DNA of 64,000 nucleotides from Companilactobacillus zhongbaensis (GTDB lineage: Bacteria > Bacillota > Bacilli > Lactobacillales > Lactobacillaceae), in assembly GCF_003946515.1 (NCBI RefSeq), contig NZ_RHOM01000002.1, forward strand, positions 62,001-126,000. The letters are read 5' to 3'. Made by a program: the position numbers and the translations under genes. Below are positions 1 to 10,145 of the stretch, piece by piece. Under the pieces are notes generated by a model that saw nothing but the letters and a program-made list of their open reading frames with translations, was not told the origin of the DNA and ran no database searches. Numbering within the stretch: position 1 is the first letter of the stretch; each line of letters opens with the position of its first letter.

Positions 1-2
1 CT

Positions 3-305
3 CGTCGGGCATTGGAAAAACTCCGTGAGCTTGAAGAAACTGATAGTGAAATTGCTTATGACAACTTGCTTTACTTGTTCCAACGTCATTACGAAGAACG
101 ACTGGAGCTCTTACAAGGAAGACGGAGAAATCACTCCGAACAGTTTAACATCGATAAGGTCAATCTCGAAGTTAATGCCTTGAGTTTCCAAAGAGCTTTC
201 GTCCTTGATTTGTTAGAACAAGGACGGATCAGTCGGGCTACAGCAAATACACTCAGAAAGAATATCAATTACAGTGAAGAGGTTATCAATTACGATATCC
301 AGTAG
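3..305 (+). CDS. C-terminal end of a CPA1-type Na+/H+ antiporter (5' truncated)
   Basis: The reading frame is open from the first bases of the window, so the gene starts upstream; only about 100 C-terminal residues are seen. They are hydrophilic and rich in charged helices (for example LRELEETDSEIAYDNLL and RISRATANTLRKNINYSEE), with no membrane segment. This resembles the cytoplasmic tail of NhaP/CPA1 sodium-proton antiporters of lactobacilli, especially the closing motif with GRISRA and a following INYSE. The membrane domain that would confirm this lies outside the window, so the family call is moderate. A short hairpin terminator follows the stop codon. Confidence 0.5.
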   Translation, partial: RRALEKLRELEETDSEIAYDNLLYLFQRHYEERLELLQGRRRNHSEQFNIDKVNLEVNALSFQRAFVLDLLEQGRISRATANTLRKNINYSEEVINYDIQ

Positions 306-306
306 T

Positions 307-328
307 AAAAGCCGATAAATGGGCTTTT
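307..328 (+). terminator. Short hairpin terminator after the antiporter gene
   Basis: AAAAGCC, a 7-nt loop and GGGCTTTT form a short stem directly after the stop codon. A TATAAT at 347-352, probably the -10 box for cdaA, follows closely. Confidence 0.5.
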
Positions 329-380
329 ATAATATTAATTATTTGCTATAATTGATTTCGAGCTAAGAGGGGTAAAAAAC

Positions 381-1241
381 ATGAATTTAACACCTAGCAA
401 TATTTTTACATTGCAAAACCTTGCTAATTTAGCCGATATCATTGTTGTTTGGTACGTTTTATACAAGGTCCTATCGATGATCCGTGGTACTAAGGCGGTT
501 CAATTACTAAAAGGGATCGTTGTTATATTTTTGATCAAAATTATTAGTTGGGCTTTAAATCTCCACACTGTTTCATTTTTAATGGACCAGTTGATCAACT
601 GGGGAGTAATTATTATCGTAGTTATTTTCCAGCCCGAGATCAGACGTGGTTTGGAGCATTTAGGGCGGATGCCATTTTTCAGTTCGCGAAGTAATGAAGA
701 AGGTAAGACTAAGAATCATTTGATCGAGAGTTTAGATCAAGCCATTCAATACATGAGTAAGCGTCGGATCGGGGCGCTGATCACTTTAGAGATGAATACT
801 GGTTTGGAAGAATATGTCGAAACTGGTATTGATCTTGATGCTGAAGTGACGGGAGCGCTTTTGATCAATATTTTCATACCGAATACGCCGCTCCACGATG
901 GTGCGGTGATCATTCGAAAGAACCGGATTTCAGTAGCTGCTGCTTACTTACCACTTTCCGAGAGTAATACGATCCCTAAGGAATTAGGAACGCGTCATCG
1001 TGCTGCCGTCGGAATTAGTGAAGTTACTGATTCGATCACCATTGTCGTTTCTGAAGAGACAGGTGGCGTCATGATAACTAGAAATGGTCACATGATGCTC
1101 GACCTTTCTCGGGAAGATTATTTGAAATATCTTCATGCGCAACTATCTGAAGATGGCAAGAACGAAAACCGTTCGATCACTGACATCTTCAGGATCCGTC
1201 GTAAGAAGGGAGGAAACCAAAATGATGAAGAAGATAATTAA
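381..1241 (+). CDS. cdaA: Diadenylate cyclase CdaA (DacA), makes c-di-AMP
   Basis: This enzyme condenses two ATP into cyclic di-AMP, the essential second messenger controlling potassium and osmolyte transport and wall homeostasis. The 286-residue product has three N-terminal membrane segments (about residues 12-85) and a cytoplasmic DAC domain. The DAC hallmarks are visible: the DGA motif in PLHDGAVIIRKN and the RHR motif in LGTRHRAAVGISE. An AGAGGGG ribosome site precedes the ATG. Its 3' end overlaps cdaR by 20 bases, and glmM follows 20 bases after cdaR, the conserved cdaA-cdaR-glmM operon of Firmicutes. CdaR and GlmM are known to modulate CdaA activity in relatives. Confidence 0.96.
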   Translation: MNLTPSNIFTLQNLANLADIIVVWYVLYKVLSMIRGTKAVQLLKGIVVIFLIKIISWALNLHTVSFLMDQLINWGVIIIVVIFQPEIRRGLEHLGRMPFFSSRSNEEGKTKNHLIESLDQAIQYMSKRRIGALITLEMNTGLEEYVETGIDLDAEVTGALLINIFIPNTPLHDGAVIIRKNRISVAAAYLPLSESNTIPKELGTRHRAAVGISEVTDSITIVVSEETGGVMITRNGHMMLDLSREDYLKYLHAQLSEDGKNENRSITDIFRIRRKKGGNQNDEEDN

Positions 1242-2346
1242 TAGTAATTATTTTTATGCATTTATTTCCCTTTGTGGAGCCCTCTGGTTATTTTTCTCCG
1301 TGAGCACTCCTGGCGTTGGTTCAACACGTGATTCTAATCAATCAATGTCCGCTACGGTGAACACTAAAGCCACAATGACGGTTCCGCTCCAGGTTCAAGC
1401 TAATACTGACGACTACTACATCACCGGTTATCCACAGTCAGTTAAGGTGACGATCGAAGGGCCAACGGCTTTAGTTACAGCTACGAAGAATACGCAAAAC
1501 TTCTCCGCTTATCTTAACTTGCGTAAGTACTTACCAGGAAAACACAAAGTTAGGATCCAACAAACAGGCTTGAATTCTGAGTTAACTTATACGATCAAGC
1601 CAAAATATGTAACTGTTAATATTCAAAAACGATTATCTAAATCGTTTCCAATAAATGTACAATATAATAAGAATTCTTTAGCTTCAGGATATTCAGCAAG
1701 TAAACCACAAGTTTCTCCAGAATCTGTTCGAGTAACTGGTGCTGCTTCTGATATTAAGAAGATCGACAAATTGATCGTTAAACCGATCTTGCCAAAGGGC
1801 ATCAAAACGACCTTTGATCAAGAAGTATTAGTTCAAGCATTAGACAAGAAGGGTAAGACGTTGAATGTTACGATGGATCCACAAACGGTCCACGTTAAGA
1901 TACCGATCAACTTACCAAGTAAGAAGGTATCCATAAATTTTACCCAACAAGGGAGTTCAACAACAGGGTTGAGTTTCTCTCTTGATTCTGATGTTAAGTC
2001 GATAACTGTTTACGGAAGTGAGAAACAGTTGGATGATATCGACGATTCGATCGATATCCCAGTTGATATTTCTGACGTTACGAACACTACCAAGAAGAGC
2101 ATCAACATCGCTAACGTCTTGAAAGGACAGATCACTTCTTCAGATCCTGATTCGATCATGGTGGCGATCACCGTTCATGCCAACAGCGGCACGAGTGGTG
2201 GTGGATACACTAATTCAACGAATTCGAACAACAGTAATAACAACAATAGTTCTACAAGTACTGATAACAGTACTAATAGTAATACCAATTCAAATGGTAA
2301 TACTTCAAACAATAATGACAATAATGAAAACAACGCAAAAGATTAA
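1222..2346 (+). CDS. cdaR: CdaR (YbbR-domain) membrane regulator of CdaA
   Basis: CdaR is a membrane-anchored extracytoplasmic protein that contacts CdaA and tunes c-di-AMP synthesis. The start is set at the ATG at 1222, eight bases after a GGGAGG site. An upstream in-frame ATG at 1135 would add residues without a ribosome site. One N-terminal membrane segment (about residues 8-28, [19 protein letters not shown]) is followed by repeated YbbR beta domains to about residue 320. The C terminus is odd: about 55 residues almost entirely Asn, Ser, Thr and Gly with a few Asp, probably a flexible wall-spanning linker. The start overlaps the end of cdaA, which implies translational coupling. Confidence 0.92.
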   Translation: MMKKIINSNYFYAFISLCGALWLFFSVSTPGVGSTRDSNQSMSATVNTKATMTVPLQVQANTDDYYITGYPQSVKVTIEGPTALVTATKNTQNFSAYLNLRKYLPGKHKVRIQQTGLNSELTYTIKPKYVTVNIQKRLSKSFPINVQYNKNSLASGYSASKPQVSPESVRVTGAASDIKKIDKLIVKPILPKGIKTTFDQEVLVQALDKKGKTLNVTMDPQTVHVKIPINLPSKKVSINFTQQGSSTTGLSFSLDSDVKSITVYGSEKQLDDIDDSIDIPVDISDVTNTTKKSINIANVLKGQITSSDPDSIMVAITVHANSGTSGGGYTNSTNSNNSNNNNSSTSTDNSTNSNTNSNGNTSNNNDNNENNAKD

Positions 2347-2366
2347 ACGTTGGGGGTAGGATATTT

Positions 2367-3722
2367 ATGACAAAGTATTTTGGAACAGATGGCGTTCGAG
2401 GTATAGCCAATAAAGAATTAAAACCTGAATTAGCTTTTAAATTGGGTCGTGCTGGTGGTTATGTATTAACTCAACATTCACAAAATGAAAATAGTCGTCC
2501 ACGAGTATTAGTTGCTCGCGATACGAGAATTTCTGGACAAATGTTATTAGACAGTTTGATCTCGGGATTGCTTTCAGTTGGGATCGAAGTTTTAAACTTA
2601 AACGTAGTCACAACACCTGCTGTCGCCTATTTAGTTAGAGCCGTTTCTGCTGACGCGGGAATTATGATCTCAGCATCACACAACCCAGCTTCAGATAACG
2701 GGATCAAATTTTTTGGATCAGATGGTTACAAACTACCCGATGACGTTGAAGACGAGATCGAAGAACTACTCGATGCTAAAGAAGATACATTGCCAAGACC
2801 TTCAGCAGAAGGCTTAGGCTCAGTTTCCGATTATCCAGAAGGTGCTCAAAAGTACTTACAATTCTTGAAACAAACTGTTTCAGATGATCTTAGTGGGATG
2901 AATATCGTCTTAGATACAGCTAATGGTTCAACTAGCCGTTTGGCCAGCACTTTGTTTGCTGACTTAAATGCCGATTTCGACATCATGGCTTCACATCCCG
3001 ACGGGATCAATATTAATGATCATGTTGGCTCAACGCATCCAGAACAATTGGCTCAAAAAGTTAAAGATTCTGATGCAATTGCCGGCCTGGCTTTTGATGG
3101 TGATGGGGATCGTTGTATTGCGGTTGACGAGGATGGAAATATCGTTGATGGTGACAAGATCATGTTCATTTTAGGTAAGTACATGCATGATGGCGGTCGT
3201 CTGAAAAAAGATACGATCGTAACGACTGTTATGTCCAACATGGGCTTGTACAAAGCTATCGAAGCTAATGATATGCAATACGTTCAAACAGCCGTAGGTG
3301 ACCGTCACGTAGTTGAACAGATCCGTGAAAACAACTACAACATCGGTGGCGAACAATCAGGACACGTAGTCTTGTTTGAATACATGAACACTGGTGACGG
3401 TATGTTGACAGGGATCCACTTGTTACATGTTATGAAGGAAACTGGTAAGAGCTTGAAAGAGTTAGCAGAGCCAGTTAAGATCTATCCACAACGTTTGATC
3501 AATGTTCCTGTAACTGATAAAAATAACTGGAAAGAACATACAGATATTTTGGACGCTATCAAGGTCGTTGAAGAAGAAATGAATGGCGATGGTCGTGTGC
3601 TTGTTCGTCCTAGTGGTACTGAGGCACTTCTTCGTGTTATGTGCGAGGCTGCTACTGAGGATAAGGTTAATGAGTATACTGAGAGAATTGCCGATGTTGT
3701 TAAGAAGGATATGGGCGCTTAG
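2367..3722 (+). CDS. glmM: Phosphoglucosamine mutase GlmM
   Basis: GlmM interconverts glucosamine-6-phosphate and glucosamine-1-phosphate, the step between GlmS and GlmU toward UDP-GlcNAc for peptidoglycan. The 451-residue length is typical. The N terminus [14 protein letters not shown], the active-site phosphoserine loop [12 protein letters not shown], the metal-binding DGDGDR and the sugar-binding loop [12 protein letters not shown] are all present. It closes the cdaA-cdaR-glmM operon. A Rho-independent terminator follows at 3732. Confidence 0.97.
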   Translation: MTKYFGTDGVRGIANKELKPELAFKLGRAGGYVLTQHSQNENSRPRVLVARDTRISGQMLLDSLISGLLSVGIEVLNLNVVTTPAVAYLVRAVSADAGIMISASHNPASDNGIKFFGSDGYKLPDDVEDEIEELLDAKEDTLPRPSAEGLGSVSDYPEGAQKYLQFLKQTVSDDLSGMNIVLDTANGSTSRLASTLFADLNADFDIMASHPDGININDHVGSTHPEQLAQKVKDSDAIAGLAFDGDGDRCIAVDEDGNIVDGDKIMFILGKYMHDGGRLKKDTIVTTVMSNMGLYKAIEANDMQYVQTAVGDRHVVEQIRENNYNIGGEQSGHVVLFEYMNTGDGMLTGIHLLHVMKETGKSLKELAEPVKIYPQRLINVPVTDKNNWKEHTDILDAIKVVEEEMNGDGRVLVRPSGTEALLRVMCEAATEDKVNEYTERIADVVKKDMGA

Positions 3723-3731
3723 GTTTTATTT

Positions 3732-3767
3732 GGTCGATGTTAGCTTTTTGCTGATGTCGGCTTTTTT
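3732..3767 (+). terminator. Terminator of the cdaA-cdaR-glmM operon
   Basis: GTCGATGTTAGC pairs (with G-U pairs) with GCTGATGTCGGC around a TTTTT loop and is followed by a run of six T. Confidence 0.75.
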
Positions 3768-3799
3768 GTTTTGAAATTTCTTTGAGGATGTATTTTGGC

Positions 3800-4040
3800 T
3801 GGAGGTTCACTGTCGGTTCTGGGGGGATTCCGGAAAATGCGCTGTGGAACGCTGTGGGCACCACTCTGAGCTATCCGGGAAGTTCACCCGGACATCTCAC
3901 AGCTGGGCCTTCCACTAAGCGGTAAACCGCTAAGTGGAATTTCACAGCTGACAGCGATTTTCCTCCATCCCCCCAGAACCTAGGGTGTTGCAAACTTCAC
4001 TTTTTGTGGGGGGGTACAGTACTTAGTTTTATAGTGGTGG
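3800..4040 (+). repeat. Multibranched inverted-repeat element, copy A
   Basis: About 240 bp in the glmM-glmS gap, starting about 30 bases after the glmM terminator. The outer stem pairs 3815-3828 (GGTTCTGGGGGGAT) with 3967-3980. Inside are a second stem (CCGGAAAAT region with ATTTTCC), a hairpin TCCGGG-loop-CCCGGA and an arm CCACTAAGCGG-loop-CCGCTAAGTGG. The tail GTACAGTACTTAG followed by TTTTATAGTGGT is shared with the other copies. No credible coding frame is present. It belongs with 16081-16320, 22702-22932 and 25446-25682, and more distantly 6534-6740. Confidence 0.9.
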
Positions 4041-4324
4041 ATTGTTTTGATTTGTGTGTGGTTCCTGGCTCTATTAAGTCTTACGAGTTTTTTTACTATG
4101 TACTGATCTTGTTGATTGATTTTTTTCGTTGTCATCGATGGCTATTTTGTTATAGGTAGACTTTCTAGATTCTTAATTAACTTAATATGATTTGTTATAT
4201 ATTTTTTTTGTTTTAGCTCATTTTTCAAACCTGCTTGAAAAATATGTGTAAACTGATCTTTCTTCTTTAGTCGTTGCTTGGTTTTTGTTTATGACTTTTA
4301 TTTAATTATTTGTAATGGTTAGTC

Positions 4325-4347
4325 CAATTGGTATACCGGTCCATACC
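4325..4347. promoter_or_regulatory. Candidate NagR (GntR-family) operator upstream of glmS, distal
   Basis: CAATTGGTATACCGGTCCATACC contains two overlapping half-palindromes related to the NagR/YvoA operator (ATTGGTATAGACCAAT type). A possible -35 TTGACA at 4393 lies downstream. The remainder of 4040-4320 is AT-rich with no gene visible. Confidence 0.5.
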
Positions 4348-4457
4348 ATATGTACCATTTTGGGTGTTTTTTTAACAAAAAATTAAAAATTATTGACATA
4401 AGCCCACTGGATTAGTAGAGTATAAGTTGTTCAAAATAATTATTGGCACCTTTATAT

Positions 4458-4493
4458 AACTATACCAATGCTTATGAATAGACCATACCAGTT
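4458..4493. promoter_or_regulatory. Candidate NagR operators immediately upstream of glmS
   Basis: Two related sites, AACTATACCAAT (4458-4469) and ATAGACCATACCAGTT (4478-4493), lie between the presumed promoter and the ribosome site AGGAGA. They resemble the site in the nagB promoter (19476-19493), which suggests amino-sugar responsive control. No glmS ribozyme core is recognisable in the leader. Confidence 0.6.
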
Positions 4494-4508
4494 TAGGAGA
4501 ACCATACT

Positions 4509-6320
4509 ATGTGCGGAATTGTTGGAGTTGTAGGTAATGAAAATGCAACTGAAATTTTATTAAATGGATTAGAAAAACTTGAATATCGTGGCTATGATTC
4601 AGCCGGCGTTTATGTAAATAATGAAAAAGGTCAAGACTACCTTGTAAAAGAAGTTGGAAAGATCAGTTCACTTGAAAAGAAAGTTGGTCCTGAGGTTAAG
4701 GGCGATATTGGTATCGGCCATACTCGTTGGGCTACTCATGGTCAACCAACTATCGAAAATGCTCATCCTCATTTTTCACAAGATGATCGTTTTTACTTAG
4801 TTCACAATGGTGTTATTACTAACTATGCTGAACTTAAGGCAAAATACTTGAGCGACTTTAAGTTTGTTAGTCAAACTGATACAGAAGTTGCTGTTCAATT
4901 AGTTGACTATTTTGCTACTAAAGAAAATATGGATACTGAAAAAGCATTTAGAAAGGCTGTTTCTCTGATCGAAGGTTCATATGCCTTTGCTCTTGTTGAT
5001 AGGGAAAACCCTGACTGTGTTTATGTTGCTAAGAACAAGAGTCCACTTTTGATCGGTCTTTGTGACGGTTTCAATGTCATTTGTTCTGATGCTATGGCTA
5101 TGCTTGAAAGTACTCATGAATTTGTTGAGATCCATGATGGCGAAATCGTTCTTTTGAAGAAGGACAGCGTTGAGATCAGCAAGCTTGATGGAACACCTGT
5201 AAAGAGAGATTCATACACAGTTGATCTTGATGCTTCTGATATTTCTAAGGGAACTTACTCACATTACATGCTTAAAGAAATCGACGAACAACCAGCTGTT
5301 ATGAGAAAGATCTCGCAACACTACATTGATGGTAATAAGATCAAGATCGATGAAAAGATGTTGGAAGACGTTGCTGCAGCTGATCGTCTATACATCGTTG
5401 CTGCTGGTACTAGTTACCATGCAGGACTAGTTGGAAAAAATATTTTTGAAGACTTATGCGATGTCCCCGTTGACGTTGAATTAGCTAGTGAATTTGGTTA
5501 CCATATGCCAAAACTTTCAAAGAAACCATTCTTCATCTTCTTGTCACAAAGTGGTGAAACTGCTGATAGTAGACAAGTACTAGTTAAGGTAAATGAATTA
5601 GGTCACCATAGTTTAACTATGACTAACGTACCTAACTCAACACTTTCACGTGAAGCTACCTACACAATGGAATTATTAGCTGGACCAGAAATTGCCGTTG
5701 CTTCAACAAAGGCATATACAGCCCAAATCGCAGTTGAATCAGTACTTGCTAAAGCTGTCGGAGAATACAAGGGAATCAAACTAGCTTCAGACTTCAACTT
5801 GAAAGAACAATTGGCTTTGGCCGCAAATGCCATCCAAACAATTGTTGATGAAAAAGACCGGTTCAAGAAAATCGCACATGACTACCTAGATGGTCAACGT
5901 GACGCATTCTACATCGGTCGTGGAATCGATTATGCACTTTCACTAGAAGCATCATTGAAGCTTAAAGAAATTTCATACATTCATGCCGAAGGATTTGCCG
6001 CAGGTGAGTTGAAGCATGGAACTATTTCACTGATCGAAGATGGCGTCCCTGTCTTCGCATATGTCAACGATGGAATCGGTGCTGCTCATACACGTGGTAA
6101 CATTCAAGAAGTAGAAGCCCGTGGAGGACACGTTCTAGTTATTTCTAATAAGAAGTACGCCGAAGAAGGCGACCAAGTAGTATTGCCAGTAATTGATGAG
6201 AAAATCTCACCAATCGTCAGTGTAGTTCCCGCTCAATTGATTGCTTATTATGCAGCTCTTGAACGTGGCAATGACGTTGACAAGCCTCGTAACTTGGCTA
6301 AGAGTGTTACAGTTGAATAG
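4509..6320 (+). CDS. glmS: Glutamine--fructose-6-phosphate aminotransferase GlmS
   Basis: GlmS makes glucosamine-6-phosphate from fructose-6-phosphate and glutamine, committing carbon to cell-wall amino sugars. The 603-residue product begins MCGIVGVVG, so the catalytic N-terminal Cys of the class II glutaminase domain (about residues 1-220) is in place, with GHTRWATHG and HNGVITNY. Two SIS isomerase domains follow (AAGTSYHAG near residue 300, SQSGETADS, and IGRGIDYALSLE near 480), and the C terminus PRNLAKSVTVE is the standard one. It is transcribed alone, with candidate NagR operators upstream and a terminator at 6333. Confidence 0.97.
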   Translation: MCGIVGVVGNENATEILLNGLEKLEYRGYDSAGVYVNNEKGQDYLVKEVGKISSLEKKVGPEVKGDIGIGHTRWATHGQPTIENAHPHFSQDDRFYLVHNGVITNYAELKAKYLSDFKFVSQTDTEVAVQLVDYFATKENMDTEKAFRKAVSLIEGSYAFALVDRENPDCVYVAKNKSPLLIGLCDGFNVICSDAMAMLESTHEFVEIHDGEIVLLKKDSVEISKLDGTPVKRDSYTVDLDASDISKGTYSHYMLKEIDEQPAVMRKISQHYIDGNKIKIDEKMLEDVAAADRLYIVAAGTSYHAGLVGKNIFEDLCDVPVDVELASEFGYHMPKLSKKPFFIFLSQSGETADSRQVLVKVNELGHHSLTMTNVPNSTLSREATYTMELLAGPEIAVASTKAYTAQIAVESVLAKAVGEYKGIKLASDFNLKEQLALAANAIQTIVDEKDRFKKIAHDYLDGQRDAFYIGRGIDYALSLEASLKLKEISYIHAEGFAAGELKHGTISLIEDGVPVFAYVNDGIGAAHTRGNIQEVEARGGHVLVISNKKYAEEGDQVVLPVIDEKISPIVSVVPAQLIAYYAALERGNDVDKPRNLAKSVTVE

Positions 6321-6332
6321 TTTTAATTAATT

Positions 6333-6364
6333 GGTTTCTAGCAAAAAGCTAGGGGCCTTTTTTA
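6333..6364 (+). terminator. Terminator of glmS
   Basis: GGTTTCTAGC and GCTAGGGGCC pair around AAAAA and are followed by T6. Confidence 0.8.
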
Positions 6365-6533
6365 TTTTGGTAAATCAGGGGGTTCCTAGAGGTGAGAGAG
6401 TTTTTAGCAGACAGTAGCGTTTTACTTGGTGAAATGTTGGTGATTGCGTGCTCTTTAGGTTTTGACTTTACCAACAATCATAGAAACTGAGATAGACCAA
6501 AAAAACCAGGAAGAGCAAAAACGGCCAACTTAT

Positions 6534-6740
6534 ACTATAAAACTCGGTCCCCACCCCACAGAGAGGAAGATTATAAACAATCTAGACGGAGGGGCCCGGG
6601 GATACAGCCCTCAGCAGCTAAATAATGGAACGTAAGTGCATACGCACTTGCGCAACTGGTTCTTGGTGGTGGCTACGCCACCGAACAACTATGGAAGCCA
6701 GCGTCTGTATCCCCGGGTCCCGGAGTCGGCAGTGAACCTC
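6534..6740 (-). repeat. Inverted-repeat element, copy E (reverse orientation, divergent subfamily)
   Basis: Read on the minus strand, this stretch starts with the family head (AGGTTCACTGCCG, complement of 6728-6740) and ends with the family tail (GTGGGG, then ACCGAGTTTTATAGT, complement of 6534-6562). The interior differs from copies A-D: a perfect stem CCCGGGGATACAG (6595-6607) with CTGTATCCCCGGG (6705-6717) encloses arms GTAAGTGC/GCACTTGC and GGTGGTGGC/GCCACC. The small open frame crossing it is not credible as a gene. The rest of 6365-7114 is AT-rich upstream sequence of the permease. Confidence 0.8.
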
Positions 6741-7129
6741 AACAAAAACAACCAACTCAATCCCAATTTTTTTCAAAATTTTATGTATAATCGTCATAAA
6801 GTAATTTCAAGCACTTTCCAGCTATTTATCCAATTTATTTTTAGATTATATGAGTTTTCAAGTGTTGATTCTTATTTTTTGATTTGTTACGATTTTACGT
6901 ACTTTATTACTTGTTTACCTTAATGAAGAGTTTTTACCCTTTTAAAATGAATGCTTGTGAAAAATAATCCGATTCCGGTGTATACGTTGTCATGATATTT
7001 ACAAAGCCTTTCATCGGATTTTTAATTCATTTTTTTAATGGTAAATTAGATATTCTTTTCACATTTCATTATAATTAAGGTGTTTACGAAATTAGTGCTT
7101 GCTATGCACTAGGGATGAAGGAAGTTATT

Positions 7130-8732
7130 TTGAAGAAAAAATTAGGATTATTTTCCACTGTTATGTTTGGCCTGAGCGCTATTATTGGCTCTGGTTGGAT
7201 GTTTGGTTCTAGTCAGGCTGCTCGTGTGGCTGGTCCCGCTGCTATTTTGGCGTGGATCATTGGGGCTATTTTGGTTTTCATTATTGCCACTGTTTATGTC
7301 GAGATCGGGACCATGTTTCCGGAAGATGGAGCGATGAGTCGCTTTGCTATGTATACTCATGGTTCTCTTTTGGGACACGTTTCATCTTGGGCTAACTGGC
7401 TGGCTTTGTTGGCTATCTTGCCAATCGAGTCAGTTGCTTCAGTTCAATACATGAGTTCCTGGCCTTGGGAATGGGCTAATTGGACTCACTCTTTGATGAA
7501 TGGAGATCAGTTGTCTGGCTGGGGAATTGTTGCTACCACGATCATGCTGATACTCTTTACGATTATTAATTATTGGTCAGTCGCCTTGATGGCTAAGTTC
7601 AATAATGCTATTTCTGTTTTTAAGATTTTTGTACCGATCATCACTATGATCGCCTTAGTTTCAGCCCATTTTAATTTTAGTAATTTGGGTACTAGTTTTT
7701 CGACATTCATGCCTAATGGCTCATCATCGATTTTCTTGGCCATTAGTAGTGCCGGAGTTATTTTCTCTTATGTTGCTTTTCAAACAGTTATTAATTTAGG
7801 TAACGATATTAAAAAGCCGTCGGTCAATATTCGCCGCGGTATCGTGATTTCGCTAGTTGTCAGTGCTTTGATCTACATTAGTCTGCAGATCGTATTTATT
7901 GGTTCGCTTCCTAGTTCGATCATATCCAAAGGGTGGGGAGCATTAGACTTCAATTCGCCATTTTCTGATTTGGCAATTTTGCTGAATATTTATTGGCTCT
8001 CAACTTTGATCTACTTTACGGCCTTTATTTCGCCATTTGGTAGTGGTATGGCTTTTTCAGCTTCAGCAAGTAAGTCAGTCACTCGCATCGATGCCAAAAA
8101 ATCAGCATATGCCGAAATTATTGGCCAATACGGATAATAAATACGATTCACCACGGGTAGCTTTAATAGTGAACTTCGTGGTAAGTTTCATCATGATCTT
8201 ACTATTCAAGAATTGGACCATCCTTTCTCGAGTAGTTTCAGCCACGATGCTGATCTCACTATTGACAGGACCAGTAGTCGCTGGAAGTTTGCGGAGACTG
8301 GCTCCCGATTTTAAACGTCCTACGAAGATCAAGGGGATGAAGTTTTTTGCACCAGCAGCTTTTGCATTAACTAGTTTAGCCATTTACTGGACCATGTTCC
8401 CAACTACTATCGAAGTCATTGCCATCGTTATCATTGGTTTACCGATATATATTGTTTTCGATAGGCGTCAAGGGTTCCACAATATGAAACAAAAGATCAA
8501 GTCTAGTTTGTGGATGATCTTCCAATTGCTATTCTTGTCGCTGATCTCTTGGATCGGCGGGACCGACTTTGGTGGACTGGGCTTGATCAAGTATCCACTC
8601 GATTTCGTCATTATCTTGGTCGTTTCGATCTTTGTTTATTATTGGGCCGTTCGCAGCTCATACCGTTCACATTACTTTGGTGAAGCAGAGGAGTTGAACA
8701 ATTCTATCAATCTGGAGGATCCAAATGAATAA
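7130..8732 (+). pseudogene. APC-family amino-acid permease, frameshifted at an A6 tract
   Basis: The first frame (to 8137) and the second frame (to 8732) together make one permease of about 535 residues. The N terminus KKLGLFSTVMFGLSAIIGSG is the typical first APC helix, and about 12 membrane segments can be read across both frames. The join is at the A6 run 8096-8101: with five A the protein reads RIDAKNQHMPKLLANTD, the conserved loop after helix 8. An ATG at 7115 exists, but the TTG at 7130 follows AAGGAAG at good distance and is preferred. It is either a real inactivation, a phase-variable tract or a sequencing error. The substrate is not predictable. Confidence 0.8.
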
Positions 8733-9267
8733 TAAGCTTAAGCAACGGGAAAAATGGTATTGGTTATTGGTTGCTTTAGTTGAACTAGTTTTATTTATTA
8801 GTTCATCAATGACTTATAAGCAACAGACATCCGTACCATTTTTGCAACGTCACCTAGGTGAAAACAATCGCCCATTTTATGACTTTTTGAATTCGTTTGG
8901 TTTCCAATATGGTAGTAAATATCAATCAGTTAAAAATGACGGCTACATCAATTTTGTCGAATTTCTCATCCGAAAGACGGCTCATTTTGGGACTTATTTC
9001 ATCCTAGGATTGTTTTTATGTTTAGCTTTATACACGTATTTTAAGCACAACAGCTTTTTAAAAATCTTTATTCCTTGGATGTCAGCTACAGGCCTGGCAG
9101 CCTTTGATGAATTCCATCAAGGTTTGACTGGGGGACGCTCACCGATGGTCGAAGATGTCATCCTCGATAGTGTCGGTGCATTGGTCGCAATTTTGCTAAC
9201 AGTTTTGATCGTTTATTTACTGAAAAAACGTCAAAAAAAGTTGCATCCTTTCTCGATGGAGTATTGA
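8725..9267 (+). CDS. VanZ-family membrane protein
   Basis: This 180-residue protein overlaps the end of the permease gene by eight bases, and its ribosome site GGAGG lies inside the permease coding sequence, so the two are probably co-translated. VanZ-family features are visible: an N-terminal membrane segment, the conserved KTAHFGTYFILGLF helix near residue 85, the DEFHQ motif near 130 and a last helix before the basic tail LLKKRQKK. VanZ domains are linked to glycopeptide tolerance and cell-envelope roles, but the function here is unknown. Confidence 0.85.
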   Translation: MNNKLKQREKWYWLLVALVELVLFISSSMTYKQQTSVPFLQRHLGENNRPFYDFLNSFGFQYGSKYQSVKNDGYINFVEFLIRKTAHFGTYFILGLFLCLALYTYFKHNSFLKIFIPWMSATGLAAFDEFHQGLTGGRSPMVEDVILDSVGALVAILLTVLIVYLLKKRQKKLHPFSMEY

Positions 9268-9333
9268 TATAACACGCTATATTTGATAATATATTAGGCG
9301 GTTTACTAATAAAAATGAAAGAAGGAAGCAGAA

Positions 9334-10068
9334 ATGTCAGGACACTCAAAATGGCATAACATCCAGGGACGTAAGAGCGCCCAAGATGCTAAACGTGGAA
9401 AAATTTTCCAAAAAATATCACGTGAATTATACATGGCAGCAAAATCGGGTGGTGCCGATCCGGACAGTAATGCTGCTCTTCGTTTAATCGTAGATAAAGC
9501 TCGTGCAGCTAACATGCCTAAGGACAACATCAAGCGTGCCTTGGACAAAGCCGAAGGTGGTTCAGAAGAACACTACGACGAAGTAACATATGAAGGCTAC
9601 GCTCCAGGTGGAGTTGCAGTCTTAGTTGAAGCATTAACAGATAACAAGAACAGAACTGCATCATCAGTTCGTGTAGCTTTCACTCGTAATGGTGGTAGCT
9701 TAGGTTCAACTGGTTCTGTTGCTTACATGTTTGATCGTAAAGGTTACATTGTTTTGGATCGTTCAAAGAACACTCAAGACGAAGACCAAGTATTACTTGA
9801 TATCATGGATCTTGGTGCTGATGACCTACAAACTTCAGACGATGCATTTGAAATTTATACAGATGCCAAAGAATTCGCTGCAGTACGTGACGGTTTAAAG
9901 GAAAAAGGTTACGAATTAGCCGATGCTGAATTAACTATGATTCCTCAAAATACAACTCCTGTACCAGAGGATAAACAAGAACAATTCCAACACATGATCG
10001 ATCAACTTGAAGACGACGATGATGTGTCAGAAGTTTATACAGCAGCTGCTGATGACGACGACGAATAA
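9334..10068 (+). CDS. yebC: YebC/PmpR-family protein
   Basis: The 244-residue product begins [20 protein letters not shown], the signature of this family, and carries the [20 protein letters not shown] block near residue 85 and an acidic C terminus. Members act as DNA-binding regulators or as translation factors that relieve ribosome stalling at proline runs; which applies here cannot be told from sequence. A GAAGGAAG site precedes the ATG. It sits just upstream of the comG operon, separated by a terminator. Confidence 0.95.
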   Translation: MSGHSKWHNIQGRKSAQDAKRGKIFQKISRELYMAAKSGGADPDSNAALRLIVDKARAANMPKDNIKRALDKAEGGSEEHYDEVTYEGYAPGGVAVLVEALTDNKNRTASSVRVAFTRNGGSLGSTGSVAYMFDRKGYIVLDRSKNTQDEDQVLLDIMDLGADDLQTSDDAFEIYTDAKEFAAVRDGLKEKGYELADAELTMIPQNTTPVPEDKQEQFQHMIDQLEDDDDVSEVYTAAADDDDE

Positions 10069-10077
10069 ATTTTTTAA

Positions 10078-10117
10078 AAATAGATTCAAACTGAAAAGTT
10101 TGGGTCTATTTTTTTTG
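10078..10117 (+). terminator. Terminator of yebC
   Basis: AATAGATTCAAACT pairs imperfectly with AGTTTGGGTCTATT around a GAAA loop, then a run of T. Confidence 0.8.
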
Positions 10118-10145
10118 CGTAATTTTTTAGAGAAGGAGGTGAAAC

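Noticed and set aside
4380-4508. A glmS ribozyme in the glmS leader
   Set aside because: The leader is too short and lacks the conserved core; NagR-type operators explain the conserved sequence better.
6636-6923. A 95-residue open frame between glmS and the permease
   Set aside because: Half of it runs through repeat copy E, there is no ribosome site, and composition is not protein-like.
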